DNA from: Penelope pileata | Taxonomy: Eukaryota; Chordata; Aves; Galliformes; Cracidae | Assembly (NCBI GenBank): GCA_013396635.1 | Contig: WBMW01005494.1 | Location: forward strand, 36,910-100,909 | Reading direction: 5' to 3' | Length of the DNA stretch: 64,000 nt | Shown here: piece by piece, positions 9,901 to 21,800 of the stretch | How positions within the stretch are numbered: position 1 is the stretch's first letter | Layout: each line of letters starts with the position of its first letter | Position numbers and translations under genes: made by a program | The notes under the pieces: generated by a model | The model's database searches: none | What the model saw: only the letters and a program-made list of their open reading frames with translations | Told to the model about the DNA's origin: nothing

Positions 9901-12900
9901 CCAAACCCAGCAGGTCTCAGGGAAGGGCTCCCCATAGCCAGCTCTGAGGAAAACGAGGGCATGTCCTTGCTGGGGGAACCGTGTGTCCAGCCTGGGACCA
10001 CGTCTCCAAACTGTCCTCCCACAAGCTCTCATGACCCTGGTCTGCCTGGCGTGTGCATTTTATCCTCTGGCTTTAGTGAGGACACTTTTCTGGTTATTAA
10101 AGCACCATTTGGATGGACATGGTGACATCCCACAGCTTCCAGCTCCCTCGGGCAGGTCTCCAGCCTGGTTTCTCTCCTTCCCACGCTCCCTGTCAGAGGT
10201 CCCATCCCCTCTCCCAGGACTGTGTCCCTGTCCCTCTGCTGTGTCCCCAGGCAGGACAGCAGCCTGGTGCCTGGCCCCAAATGCAAGGCTTTATTTTAAA
10301 CACTATTATTTTAAAAATGGCCACATCTCGGGCCTCTTGCCCCGTGGCACCCATGGGAATACCAGGTTAGAGCCTGGGGATGGTTTGTACCTGCAGCCTT
10401 GAGCATGCAGTGCCCTTCCTTCAGATCCTTAAAAATTCAGGGGTGGTCCTGTGGGTGCAATGCATGCTGCCTGCTCTATAGCAAAACTGTGGGTATGGGG
10501 GAAACCTGAAAAAGGAATTCTTGTTTTGGGGACCGGTTGGCACCGGGCAGTGGCCTCTCTTCCATCTCACACCCAGGGAATATCAGCTCCAGGGCAGGCA
10601 AGGTGCTTGTGTTGGAGGTGTCTGTGCTGGCACAAGGCCGTGCCAACAGCGAGCCATTTCCCAGTTTGACCCTTCCGTTCAATCTGAACGTGAAGGTGAA
10701 CCGGCAGAGCTCACAGCATCGATCCGGGCTGCGGCTGATCAGCGCCGTGCCTCTCTCCACCGCTTTTTCCCTGCCTCCCCTTCACGCCTTTCCAAAGCCA
10801 TCCGTCAGCGCGGGGCTGGCGCAGCTCCGTGCTGCTGACCTTGCTGGGGGCCAGGGGATGGCACGCGGGTGCTGCTCTGGCCATGTCGCTGGGTTGCGGG
10901 GTGCCTGGGGAAACGGGCAATGCCTGGCTCCGTTGCCCTGTTGGGAAATAAAACCTTGGAAACCCAGAACTTGCTGGAGATAATGCATAAAAGCTCTTTT
11001 TTGGGGGGGGAGGAAAAATGATGATGTGTCTTTCTTCAGCATCTTCCTCGCTTTAGCCACAGATTTCGTGCAGCTGAAAACAACAAACCATTTTAATCCA
11101 AGTATTGCTCGTTCTGATCTTTTAATCCAGCTTGCTTTCTATCGGCAGAGCGGCCTAAAATCATTTCTCTGCCTGCCCGCTATTATATAATTATTCAGCA
11201 GATTACTTGGGGCCAGATGTGGCTGGGTGCTGCTGTGCAGGGTGAGGGGCTGCCAAGGAGCGGGGCTGGGAAGGAGGGGATGCATTGGGGCTGCCAGCCT
11301 TGAGCTGAGTCCTTCGCATTCCAGCACAGAACAGCAAGCCAGGACATCCCTCCTCTCACGTCTACTGGAGGAAAATGCCCCATAGTCTGGCTGGAGAAGC
11401 GTGACCCTCCAACCCAGGGAGGATTTTGGTTAAAACCCTTCTATGGGGTGTTTTACATCTCTATTTCTGTCTCTGCTCTCGCTGCAGTACTATCCATGTC
11501 TTGGGAAGGAGCGAGATGTATGGACAGAACTGCCTGACATCCCTGTGCAGAGCAGAGGGTGAGGGGACAGACAGGGTGAAGGGCCGGCAGCTGGGGGGTA
11601 TGTCCTGGTGACACCAAAATGGCACGGTGTCCTCACTCAAGCCCCATCTCGGCTGGTTCTCTAAAGAGCCTTAGATGTTACCTGTAGATAACAAGGTGGT
11701 TGGGGGCAGCTGCTTTGCAGAAGCAGCATCACTAAAATTGAAGGGCTGATGCCAGAGGAGGGTTCACCCAGGGGTTTCCATTTGCAGGGATGGTAGACAG
11801 GTGTATCATCAGCCTAGGGTAGCATAGCTGAGGGATTTGCCAGGTGGGACTCGTGTTGCCAGCCAGTGCAGCTGATGACTGGTCCGAATTATGATCTTGA
11901 GCTCATAGGAAGAACAATGAGATGTCTCAAGCTCCAAAAATTCCTTTTCTCCTCCTCAAAAGGAATGTTTCTGTACCATTGGGCAGGTACAGAAGAAGTG
12001 CGTTTAATTTAAACGCAAGGAATCCAAAACCTAGAAGCAAAGCGAGCTTTTCTCCAGTCACCCAGGATTAAGGAGCAAGCCCCATCAGCTACCAGACCTC
12101 AGGGCATGCCCAGGGCTCGTGTTCCCTTTGGAGCCCGGGTGTGCGAGGCCACCAGGACTGGCAATGGTGGAGGGAAGGCCAGGAGATGCTTAGCCCATGG
12201 ACCACAGCTGGCTTGAACGTGCTTGGGATGGTTTTTAGGTTTGGTAGATGTTTATGGAGGTGACTTTGGAATTTCCTTTGAGCCTGGACATGACCATGCA
12301 GTGGTGGGAGGAGATGGTGCCGAACCTGGAGCATGCTGTACTCCATCTACCAGCTGTCAGGCATCTTGGTCCTTCTTCCAAGACAGCTGTTTCAGCTGCC
12401 CCCCTGCCTCCAAAGCAGGGGGTCTGTTGGCTCTTGAAGAGGTTAGTTGATGGGAGGGCAGTGGAGGATGTGATCATCCACGGAGGGGTCAAGAGCAGCA
12501 TGGGGACACGATGCTCACTGTTCGGCCATGCAGTGCTTACAATGCATTTCCTTCCTTGGAGGCTCAGGGAGCGGCCGTGGCAGCTGAGATCTGGGGTCTG
12601 CAGTCGGGGTTCAGTCGGGTCCCTTCATCACTGCTGCCTGCCACGAGCTGGCTGTTCTAACACAGCCGTCGCCAGCAGCCAAATGTGTGCTGCAGAGCAC
12701 GCTCCTCCCTCCCACAGGCTCCGTCGCTGGCTAATACCCTGGCCAAATGGCTCTGAATTTCCCCATGTACGTGGACAGAGCCCCAGCACTCATCTTGTAG
12801 CAGAGCTCCTTTCCCCTTCATGTTGAAAGCGTTGGCTGGTTTGTTCTCTTTGCCTCGAGGCAACCTGATTTGCTCAGTGGCCTTTAAAAAAATGGTGAAA

Positions 12901-13862
12901 AAAAAAAAAATCAAAGCCCACTGAAATGACAAAAACATCAGCGGTGGGTGCATCCCCCTTTCCAGCAAATGAAGGGATTTGGGAGAAAATAGGTCACGTG
13001 CTCTCCATCCCATGCCACGTGGTTGCCGTCCCAGGGCCAATGAGGTTTGGAGCCCTCCGCGCTGTACAGCAAAAGATCACCGGGATTTTTTTCCCCGTAG
13101 CATTTTTCATTCTTTCCAAACGTGAAAAGAGTGGCCATCTGTGCAGACCCCGCCGTGCGAAACCGGCACCAAGGCGGCTCTTTGGGCAAGGTAAGAAGAT
13201 TTAAAAGGTGGGGTTGGTGGAAGACCACCTGCCACGTGGTTGCAACTTTTCCTACAGATGAAAATTAGCGAAGAATCATGCAATGAGTCGCGTGTGGGGC
13301 TTCAGGGTGGGCTAAAAGAGCTTTGAACGCTTCAGAACCTTCTTACGTGAATGTCTTGGGTAGAGAAAATTGAGTCCTGTGTTGGATGGGGATGGGGTTA
13401 TGGGAGAAGTAGGTACGCGAGCAAGGTAGCTCGGGTTAAGGGCTGCTCCTCAAACTATTTGGTCTTGCAAAATTTGCGTTCTTTGTTGTAGTGTGTTCTT
13501 TCCTTAAAATTCAACTTCACCTGCATCTTGGGGCTAATGCTGAAAGCCATTGGGTTGGGAAGCGTCCATCTTCAGCCGCTCCAAATTTTAGTGATTTACC
13601 CAAATGAGGGCGAGCTGTGGGCAGCATCGCTTGTGTGTGCGTGCGGGGTGGGAGCAGCAGAAATCAAATTGACCCAAAAAATGGATGCTAAAATAACACA
13701 GATGTTAATCACATCTTGCTCTGGCGACGCAGTAAAAGCCCCCAAACTGATTTGATTTCGTTTTTACATTTTGGTGGTATTTCCATTAATTTTTCCTCCT
13801 GCGCCAAGGAAATGGACTGAAATTTGATTTGGGAAGACGATCGCCTTTTTATCACAAGGCTC

Positions 13863-13883
13863 GCTTTTCCTCTTCAGGTAAAT
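13863..13883 (+). promoter_or_regulatory. Juxtaposed splice acceptor/donor (possible recursive splice site)
   Basis: A polypyrimidine tract (CTTTTCCTCTTCAG) ends in AG at 13876-13877 and runs directly into GTAAAT. This AG|GT arrangement is the form of a recursive splice (ratchet) site. It lies about 11 kb before the first PCBP3 coding exon. It could equally be a chance match. Confidence 0.25.
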
Positions 13884-15268
13884 TTTACTTAGGGGAGCTG
13901 AATTTTCTGATACTGCTGCATTTTTTCTGTTGCCTTTTATTTGGTGAAAACATTTCTTTATAAGTAGAAAAGTGAGCTGTTCGTTTCAAAGGTTATGGAA
14001 GACTTAAATGCTGTTGAAATCAATCCCAAAATATCACATCCCTGTTATAAAGGGAAAAAGTTTTTCACATGTATTTGTCTTGTAATCTGAGTTTTCTGGG
14101 ATAATGCAGTTTTAATGTGAACCATATTAGAAAAACTCATTTTGTTGCTCGGAAGTCACGTCCAGCTTGAGATAAACCAAAAACAGGGGACGGAGGACAT
14201 TGTGTTTAAGTTTCCATAGAATGACTGACCTTTGTTTTGACAGATGCAAAGTCAGATGCTAGCCTGCATTTTGATGCAGAAACCAAACCCTGGAAAGCTG
14301 CGGTTTTACACAATATTTGGGCTTTCATTTTTAATTCCAAAATAATTCAGTAATATTCTCGAAGCTCTTAATCTCAGACTTTTCCCCTCGCTTAAGTTTT
14401 AATTTGTACAAACATTTTTAGCATTCAAGGATATAAGGCAGATTTTGACGTTTTTCTTCCGGAGTGATGAATATCAGAGATGTTCTTTTAACCTAGTTGA
14501 ACTTAAGGATGTTTATTTCTGAAGAAAACAGATCATTTTTGGGAAAAGCTTTACTGATCAAGGCCGAGGGGAAAAAAATTAAGTGGTTCTAAGCGTACTT
14601 TGGTTTCCGTACTGCAGGAGGTGTAAACCCTACCTTCAGAGCACGTTGAGGAGGCTGCAGGATTTTAGTGCAGAGGACCAGAAATTGCGGATGCTGCCAT
14701 GGTCAGCCACGCTCTCTGTGCAGAGCAGACCCTGCAGACCCATCCTCTGCTGCATGCGGAGATGGAGGGTGGAAGCAGGGAGCTGCTGGGTGCCTGTGTG
14801 GGCAGATGGCCCTGACACCTTGCAGGATGCTCCGCTGGGTGGCTGTCGATGGTGCTTCACGTCCTGGTGGTCCTGGTCAGTCCCATCACGGAGATGCTGG
14901 ACCGCTTTTCTATGGTGATGCTTTTTCCTCCTAGTCGCTTGGGGAGCAGGATTTGCTGTGCAGGAAGGAGAGTGGGCACAGTGTCCACGGGGCTCCCAGT
15001 GCAGGGGAGCAAGCCCCAGTGCACTCCCATTGCTGGTGGGATGCTCGCCTCCCCGGCTCTGCCCTGCAGCTCGAACGCTCCCGCTGGGCTGGGAGCCATC
15101 CCCATCCCTGCAGCACGCTTCTCTGCCTCTCCCTGCTTGCACCCATCCTGGTGCTTGCACCCATCCTGATGCTGTGGTTGTGCACGCACACACAGCGGTC
15201 TTAATTTATTTTATTCACGCTTTGCTGTATGGGTAAGAATAGGATGCAGGGCACTGGAGCTGCTCCTC

Positions 15269-15302
15269 TGGGGCCAGGTTTGGGGCCAGGTTTGGGGCCA
15301 GG
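15269..15302 (+). repeat. Short tandem GGGGCCAGGTTT-like repeat
   Basis: Two full copies and a partial third copy of a 12-13 base unit (GGGGCCAGGTTT) are seen side by side. Confidence 0.8.
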
Positions 15303-17069
15303 GGTTGTCATGGCCCCCTCCCCAGCAGCCCTGGTCCCCAGCCCAGCACACATCCCGGTTTCCTCCTTGGTGTGCTCGCTGTTTGGACCCGGGGTTACAG
15401 AGGACCTACCACAGGGAGAAGGAGAGAGGAACGCGCGGCTCTCCTTGATCGTAATCGAGGCTGAGGTTTAGCTGAAGTGAAAACAGATCAGGAGTGACAG
15501 TTTTGGAGCCTGCTGTCAGGGTCTGAGCACGGCGCGCTGGCGATCCACCCCCAGCCGCCCAGGGCCACCCTCCTCCTCATCCTCCTCATCCTCCTCCTCC
15601 TCACCGGTGAGCGCGGGACGGGGTTGTGCAGCCTGGCTGCATCCCTGACATCTCACGCCCAGGGTTGGTGGCACAGCCGTCCCTGCCTCCACACCTAGAG
15701 GCTCTGGCCGTGGTAAAGGACGTGGGTTTGGGTTTGCTGAGGAATGACACAGGCAGAGCTCTAGGTCCAGCCCCAAACTCGGTCAGCATGGCCAAAATAG
15801 CAAGCACCCTGCCTGTCTTGACCTGCCACCTCCTGTGCCCCAAGTCAGTCTGTCTGTCCATCCACCAGCACCTGGACAGACCCCTCCAGGCAGCCCTCAT
15901 GCTGTGGCCCTTGTCCCTATTTCCAGGGATTAGGAAGGGAAATGGAGCCGGGATGAGATGAGGCAGTAGATTGCTGCGCTCGCGGGATGAAGAGATTTGT
16001 GGGCTGCCCCCAGATCAGTAGATTGAAAATGGAGGGAAATTATTGGGATGATGCTGGCGGGGATTAAGCCAGGCTGGCCAGCAAGCTCCTCTGGGGGGGT
16101 GGCGGGGAGGGTGCGGGATACTGCTGCTCTGTGTGCATCTTCGTCTGCCTGGGAGGGTGCACTGGGAGCGGTGCACCCCATCCCCAGCTCCATGGGGTGC
16201 CTGCAGTGGTGTGCACTGTGGTGGGCTGGGGTGGAGGGAGGGGGACTGGGTCCAGAGAGAAGCGTGGTGGGCTTCAGTGCAGCTCTGCAGCACAGCTGTA
16301 GGAAGCGCTGGGAAAGGTTTGGGGGTTAAGTCTGTTCAGCCCTTCTGGCTGAGGACTGAGCTATCTCGAGGTTACACACAGCAGTGTGACAAAAGTGCCC
16401 CTTGTTTTCTACTGGGGACCCCAGAGGTGTTCTCCTTTCAGCCGTCCCTGCAGGCAATAGGATGCGGGGAGCGTACCTGGAGCTCTCTGCAGAGCTGTGC
16501 CCTCTGGTTTCCCGGCTGCTGGAGGACAAGCTGTGTCCTCCAAGGGCTGCACAGCCCCGCGTGGCCTCGCCTCCTTGGTGAGCACTCGTCATGGACCTAC
16601 GGCCACGCGTGTCCTCTTCGGTTTGTCCTTTGGCCTTCTCCTGCAAAACGGCACGTAAAAGATGTGTCCCAATAGCATTGCCAGGAATGTATGCTTGTGA
16701 GCATCACACTGAATACAACCATTAAAAAATGCTGTTCTGGGCTGATTTCTGCTTGGCAGAGCACAGGCATGGGACAACTCTTTCTCCTTGGTGATGAATG
16801 TTGATTGCCACGTCCGTAGTGCAGTGTGACGCAGTGCCAGGCCCAAGGTGGTACAAGGTCCCTGTGGGATGTGTGTGGTGGAGGGACCCTCCAGGATGGG
16901 TGAGGCGGGTGGAATCAAGCAGATGCTTGCATGGACAAGCAGGCAGTCTAGTTGCAGATCTCCTTGCTCTGTTTCATTAGCTGGGACAAAACAAGGCTAA
17001 ATTGGGTGCATCCCTGCGGCAGAACTGACCCTGGGCACAGCACATGGTTGTTCTGCCTGTGAGGAACCT

Positions 17070-17216
17070 CTTTTCCCCATCCCTGGAGGTGCCCAAGGCC
17101 AGGCTGGATGGGGCCTTGGCAGCCTGAGCTGGTGGGGGGCACTCAGCCCACACCAGGGTGTTGGAACTGAGTGGGCTTTAAGATCCCTTCCGACTCAACC
17201 ATTCTGTGATTCTGTG
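17070..17216 (+). mobile_element. CR1 LINE fragment (3' end)
   Basis: The CR1 sense 3' end is clear: CCCATCCCTGGAGGTGCCCA, the GGCCAGGCTGGATGGGGCC block, GATCCCTTCCGACTC and a terminal ATTCTGTGATTCTGTG repeat. Strongly 5'-truncated. Confidence 0.92.
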
Positions 17217-18791
17217 TTGAGCTCTGGGCCTGAATCTCCCTTGCTGCATTTCAGCCCCTGCTTAACATCCTGTCTCCCCCAGCCTCCCCATTCCTGCAGA
17301 GCCTTGGTTCCTTCAGCCCTTCCCCATGCGCCATTTCCTGGCCCCATGAGCCCGGGGTTGCTCTTGCTTGGATCTCCTATGAAGACCCAGCTCCTTATTC
17401 TCGGTTTTCCTTTTCAGATCCTGAACTTGCAGGTTCAGTAGTTGCTCCCAGGACCTTTTCGGGTGGGTGAGGAGCCCATCCTCTGAGCCTTCCTTGCACA
17501 CAGCCAAGCTCACCACTTTCCCTTGCTGAACCACATCTTTCTTTCTCCCCATTGCCAAGCTCTCTTTGGCTTCTTGCCCTGCTCTCTGATGTGCTGGCTT
17601 CCCCAGCCTGGCTTTTCACCTGGCACTTTAACAGGAGAGCCACTGATAAATGCTTTTAGAGGATTTCCCAGCCACCTCCAAACATCCCTGCTCCTGGCTT
17701 CCCTGACTCTTTCAGGACGATGTCACGTAGGACAGTATTAGCAGCCATGTTCCTACCACCACTGTACTGCCAGCTAGGGCTTTCCCCTCTCTGCACAGCC
17801 TCAGAGCTGCTGATGCCTGCAGAAATGCCAGGTGAGACACCTGCAGAAATGCATGAGTTTGTTCGTTCTCCAGCAGCTCTGTCCAGCCACCCTCTGCAGC
17901 ACTGGCAGCAGCGCTTCCTTGAGTCCCATGACACATCCAAGATGCAGACTTGGAGCACACCATTGAAGCTCTTGGTTTCTGGGTCTCAGCAGTGCAAGGC
18001 AGTGGCATTTCAATGCATTAATTAAAGCTGATGGTGCAACTCTTTAATGGCAGCAATGCCTGTCAAGGTGACTGGGGTACCTGTGCCGAGTGGAGACTGA
18101 GCAAACCCTTGGTCCTCCCTAGCTCCTCATTGGCAGCTCCTCTTCCTGCTGCCCAGCATCTCCAAAGAGTTGCCTTGAGCGTGGAGGGGCAATCCAGTAT
18201 TTCAGAAAATTCTTCAGTGTGTTGCCTTAATCTATTATTTAATCTGCTGTCGGAGTAAAATCTGCGACTGGGAGACAGTCACCTTCCTTATCCCAGGAAA
18301 TGGTATTTTCTCAACACACGGGGTCTTAAGTCCGTCCTGCACTTGCTGAAGCCTCGCAGACATCTGCAGATGTGCAGATGCTCTTGGTCACTGAGCAGTA
18401 GTAAACCCAACAGAGTAGTGCAAAGAGCACTGGATCTCCTCATGGGCTGAAGTCTCTAGTGTGCTTAAACAGTTTAACCTTCACTGAAAGTACTTTGTTT
18501 ATTGGCAAATCATTCCAAAATTAACTAACAGGGTGGATTGGATGTGACTAAACTAACGTGTGTTGTCTCCACCCCACTCAACCTAGCCTTCCAGAAGTGA
18601 CTTCCGTTCAGTACCAAACAAAACAAGTTCAACGAAGACCCATTTTTATTCCAGGCAGGGTTCTCTCACCTTGTTGAGATGGAAATTTCACAGGTCCAAG
18701 TCTTTTGCTCAGTGTCCCATTATCATCCAGCCTAGGGGGGGTTTCTGCGCTGCACAAGGACATCTAAGGGCCTGCTCCCACTATATTGAAT
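17217..18791. other. Non-coding stretch, nothing recognised
   Basis: Only short overlapping frames are present. The part from about 18460 to 18640 is AT-rich. No splice-flanked coding segment is seen. Confidence 0.5.
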
Positions 18792-18875
18792 TTCATAGAA
18801 TCATTAAGGTTGGAAAAGACCCCAGCCCATCCCCACCACGTCCACTGAGCCGTGTCCCCTTTCCCTCACTGTTGT
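18792..18875 (-). mobile_element. CR1 LINE fragment (short 3' end)
   Basis: TTTCATAGAATCATTAAGGT followed by TGGAAAAGACCCC and the CCACTGAGCC(A/G)TGTCCC block is the reverse complement of a CR1 subfamily 3' end. Right boundary approximate. Confidence 0.85.
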
Positions 18876-21800
18876 GTGTCTAGCTTGCAACACAGCAGGA
18901 GCTCATGTGAATGAATGGCCATTCTGTATCCTGTAGATGTCTCCAGATAGATGTAGGTGGCAGCACCTGAGGCATTTCCCCTAAGCCTGGTAATTAAAAT
19001 AAACTTCCAAATTTTATCTCTTCTGTCAATGCATCTGGACCAAAGATGGGTGCTGCAGTCTTGCTGGCCTGTTGCATGGGATGAAATTATTGTTTCCTCA
19101 TTGTGTGCGAGGCCTTCACCCTGCTGTGATCAACAGGGAGAAGCTTCGTTTGCTGGCCTTCAAACAGAAGATTGCTGTAATGGCCCAGACACTGTGAAAA
19201 AAACAGCACTTCTCTTTGGGTTGGGCTTGCATTAGACACTGCGGATATTAGTGCTGTCTGACATCAGGGACCCAGTGCTGGTCTCACATCTGACTTCCCA
19301 TCCGCGCCAGGGTTGTGCTTCTGTGGGAGCTGCTGCTGCTCATCATGGACTGCTGAGGTGCAGCAGGCTGGGGTGGACCCAGTGGCACCCAGCAGGTAAG
19401 CAGGGACTCCCGGACATTCCTCCAGCTGGTAGGAGCCACGAGTTTGTGCTTCTTTTTGTGGCAGGGACTCAGGAGCTTTCCTCACCTGGGACAGATCTGT
19501 CTGTGATGCTGCATTTCTATTCCTCTTGATTTGCCAATCAGGTCAGGAATCCCTCTGAAATGCATGAAATTTAAAGTAAGAGAGGTGAAAAAAGAGAGGT
19601 GAAAATTGCTCCTCTTCTATTTCCTTCTCAGAAAATGGAAGAGACAGTGCTCCAGAGTCAAGCTCTGCCACTGGGGCTAGCTCAGCAGTACTGCTGAAAG
19701 CATCCACATTTAAGGCATGTTCAGCAGAAGGGAACACGAAAATAGGATGCAAGCCTGATACTAGCCCAAAACAAATCTCTTAAACCAACCAGTGGATGTG
19801 CCAGATAAAGGAGAAACACAGGAAAGTATCGGGGAATTTCTTGAAGGGAAGAGCAGGTTTAGCACAGCTTTGGGCTGGTCTGAGAGTGGCGATGTTGGCT
19901 GGTACCAACGCCCAGAGCCAGTGACTCTTTCTGGAAGGCCGCCCAGTGGGAGCCAACAGCCCTGCCCTCCAGAGGGCAAAGGACCTGGGGAGAGAGCCAT
20001 ACTGGTGATGGGTAGGAGCAGAAGGGATAGAGCAGAAGATTTGGAGGAAGGAACAACCTCATCCCTGCAGTAGTAATTGGGGTAATTGATGTAGAGGTGG
20101 GGGAGGCTGGAAGAACCCCATGGTGAACGTGAGCAGGGTTACAGCTGCTCCTCAGCAGCCAACAAGTGCCACTGTGGGCCACGAGCAGGGGCATCGCCTG
20201 GAGGAGAGCAGGGGATTGAGACAGGTGGCCAAGAGTGAGACATCCAGAGGTGCCTGCAGAGGGAGCAAGAGCAGGGAGGTGCTGCTTAGAACGACCAAGG
20301 GCACGTGAGAAGCAGGGATACCATGGCTGTTGTGCCAAGCTGCAGTGGAGGCATCTCTTCTTTTTTCAATTAGAATTTTCTAGCATGTTTTCATCAGAGC
20401 TGGTGAGTGAGTGGAGGAAATGTTAATCAAAATGACTCCTGTTTGTGGAAACTGGCAGCAGCTGCAAATGCGGCTTTGTTGCAGAACAATTAGGCATCAC
20501 TCATTTAGATTTCTGTGCTGCTGTCCTCTCATGGCTTCATCTTCTGACCACCGAAGCCTGCTGGTAGCTGATGCACTTCCATTTGGAGCCTGGCTTTAAG
20601 TGGGTACTAGACTGTGGTTTTCTGCCGCAGCAGTTTTCATCCTAGCTCCTTCCATCCCCAGCCGGATCTGGCCAGACTGCATTGTCGTCATAATCCTGAG
20701 CTCGCCGCGGCACGCTGCTCCCGACCACTAAAACACGATGCTGCAAATCGCCGGATTAGGTCTTAATGGCAGGATCAAGCCACGGGGAGATGAGTAGGGA
20801 GAAAGCTTAAGCAGGTGGACAGGCAGATCTCGGGAAAGCATATAACGTCAGAAAAATGGGTTCTTTCCTGGGCTCCCTTCTGCCTGCTTTTCTCTACGTT
20901 TAGGACTTAGCTTTCGGTTTCCAAGGTTCAGAAAATGTTGGTCTGAGTTTTTGGAAGAGAGTATTGAGAGGTGTTCAAACATTTCCTCCCTCATGCTTAA
21001 GTACTCTTGAGTTATGGACTTTCTTAATTAATTGGTTAATCCTCAACACAAAACTTGGTCAATGCATTAGAATTCTGGCCCTTGCTGTAGCTTTTGGGAG
21101 TGCTGAAGGATGCTGGAGCTTTGCAGTTGTCTTTAAAGCCTGGTCACCGCTGGTGGGACTCCTGAAGCACCAAAGAGCCCACGAAATTTGGGTTTGGGGA
21201 TGCTTTTCTGATTGGTGTTGTCTTCAAGCAACCACCAAGGTGCTCCAGAGCTGCTGGTCCCCGTGCAGACCAGTGGCTGGACCCAGTGCTTGGGCTGCAT
21301 GGACCTGCAAGGGCTCTTCCTCAGCAGAGCTCCAAGGCTTTGGAGTTTGGATGGCAGCCTGGGCTGAACAAACCTACCAAGGAGTAGTTTTCTGGAAGCC
21401 ATGCAATGGGTGACGAGGGTGATGGAGACTTTCTTTTGAGTTTTACTTGGCAGTGCCTGTGAATTTTCCATCCAAACCCTTCGTGGAGAGGGAGGGTTGT
21501 GCCTTTGGGATGTTTTTGCACCGAGTTGTTCTCTCTGTTTGTTTTCGAACAACTTGAAGAAAACATTGCTGTCCCCCAAAATACACAACTAGTTAAAGCT
21601 GTGAAATCTGATCTCTGTAAGGCTGCTGAGAATATTCTGTGATGGAATCTGGAAAAGAAACCCTACCTTATCCATCTTACTTCTGGCAGCACACAGCCCC
21701 AGAGGCACCAGGGTGACTTCGGTGCAGATAACCCAAGCATATTTTCTGCCTGTTCTGTGGCTTTCCCTTCTGGCTTGGGAGGCAGCTTTGAGAACAGGCT

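Larger units (their letters stand above)
6977..17069. other. Non-coding stretch upstream of the PCBP3 coding exons
   Basis: No exon or gene is recognised. The region is mostly mixed composition. From about 13260 to 14600 it becomes AT-rich and long on simple A/T words. A GGGGCCAGGTTT tandem motif lies at 15269-15302. The minus-strand open frame at 7071-7367 was considered and rejected. Confidence 0.5.

Noticed and set aside
14636..15193. Minus-strand 185-residue frame
   Set aside because: Low-complexity GC-driven frame with equally long frames on the other strand and no domain.
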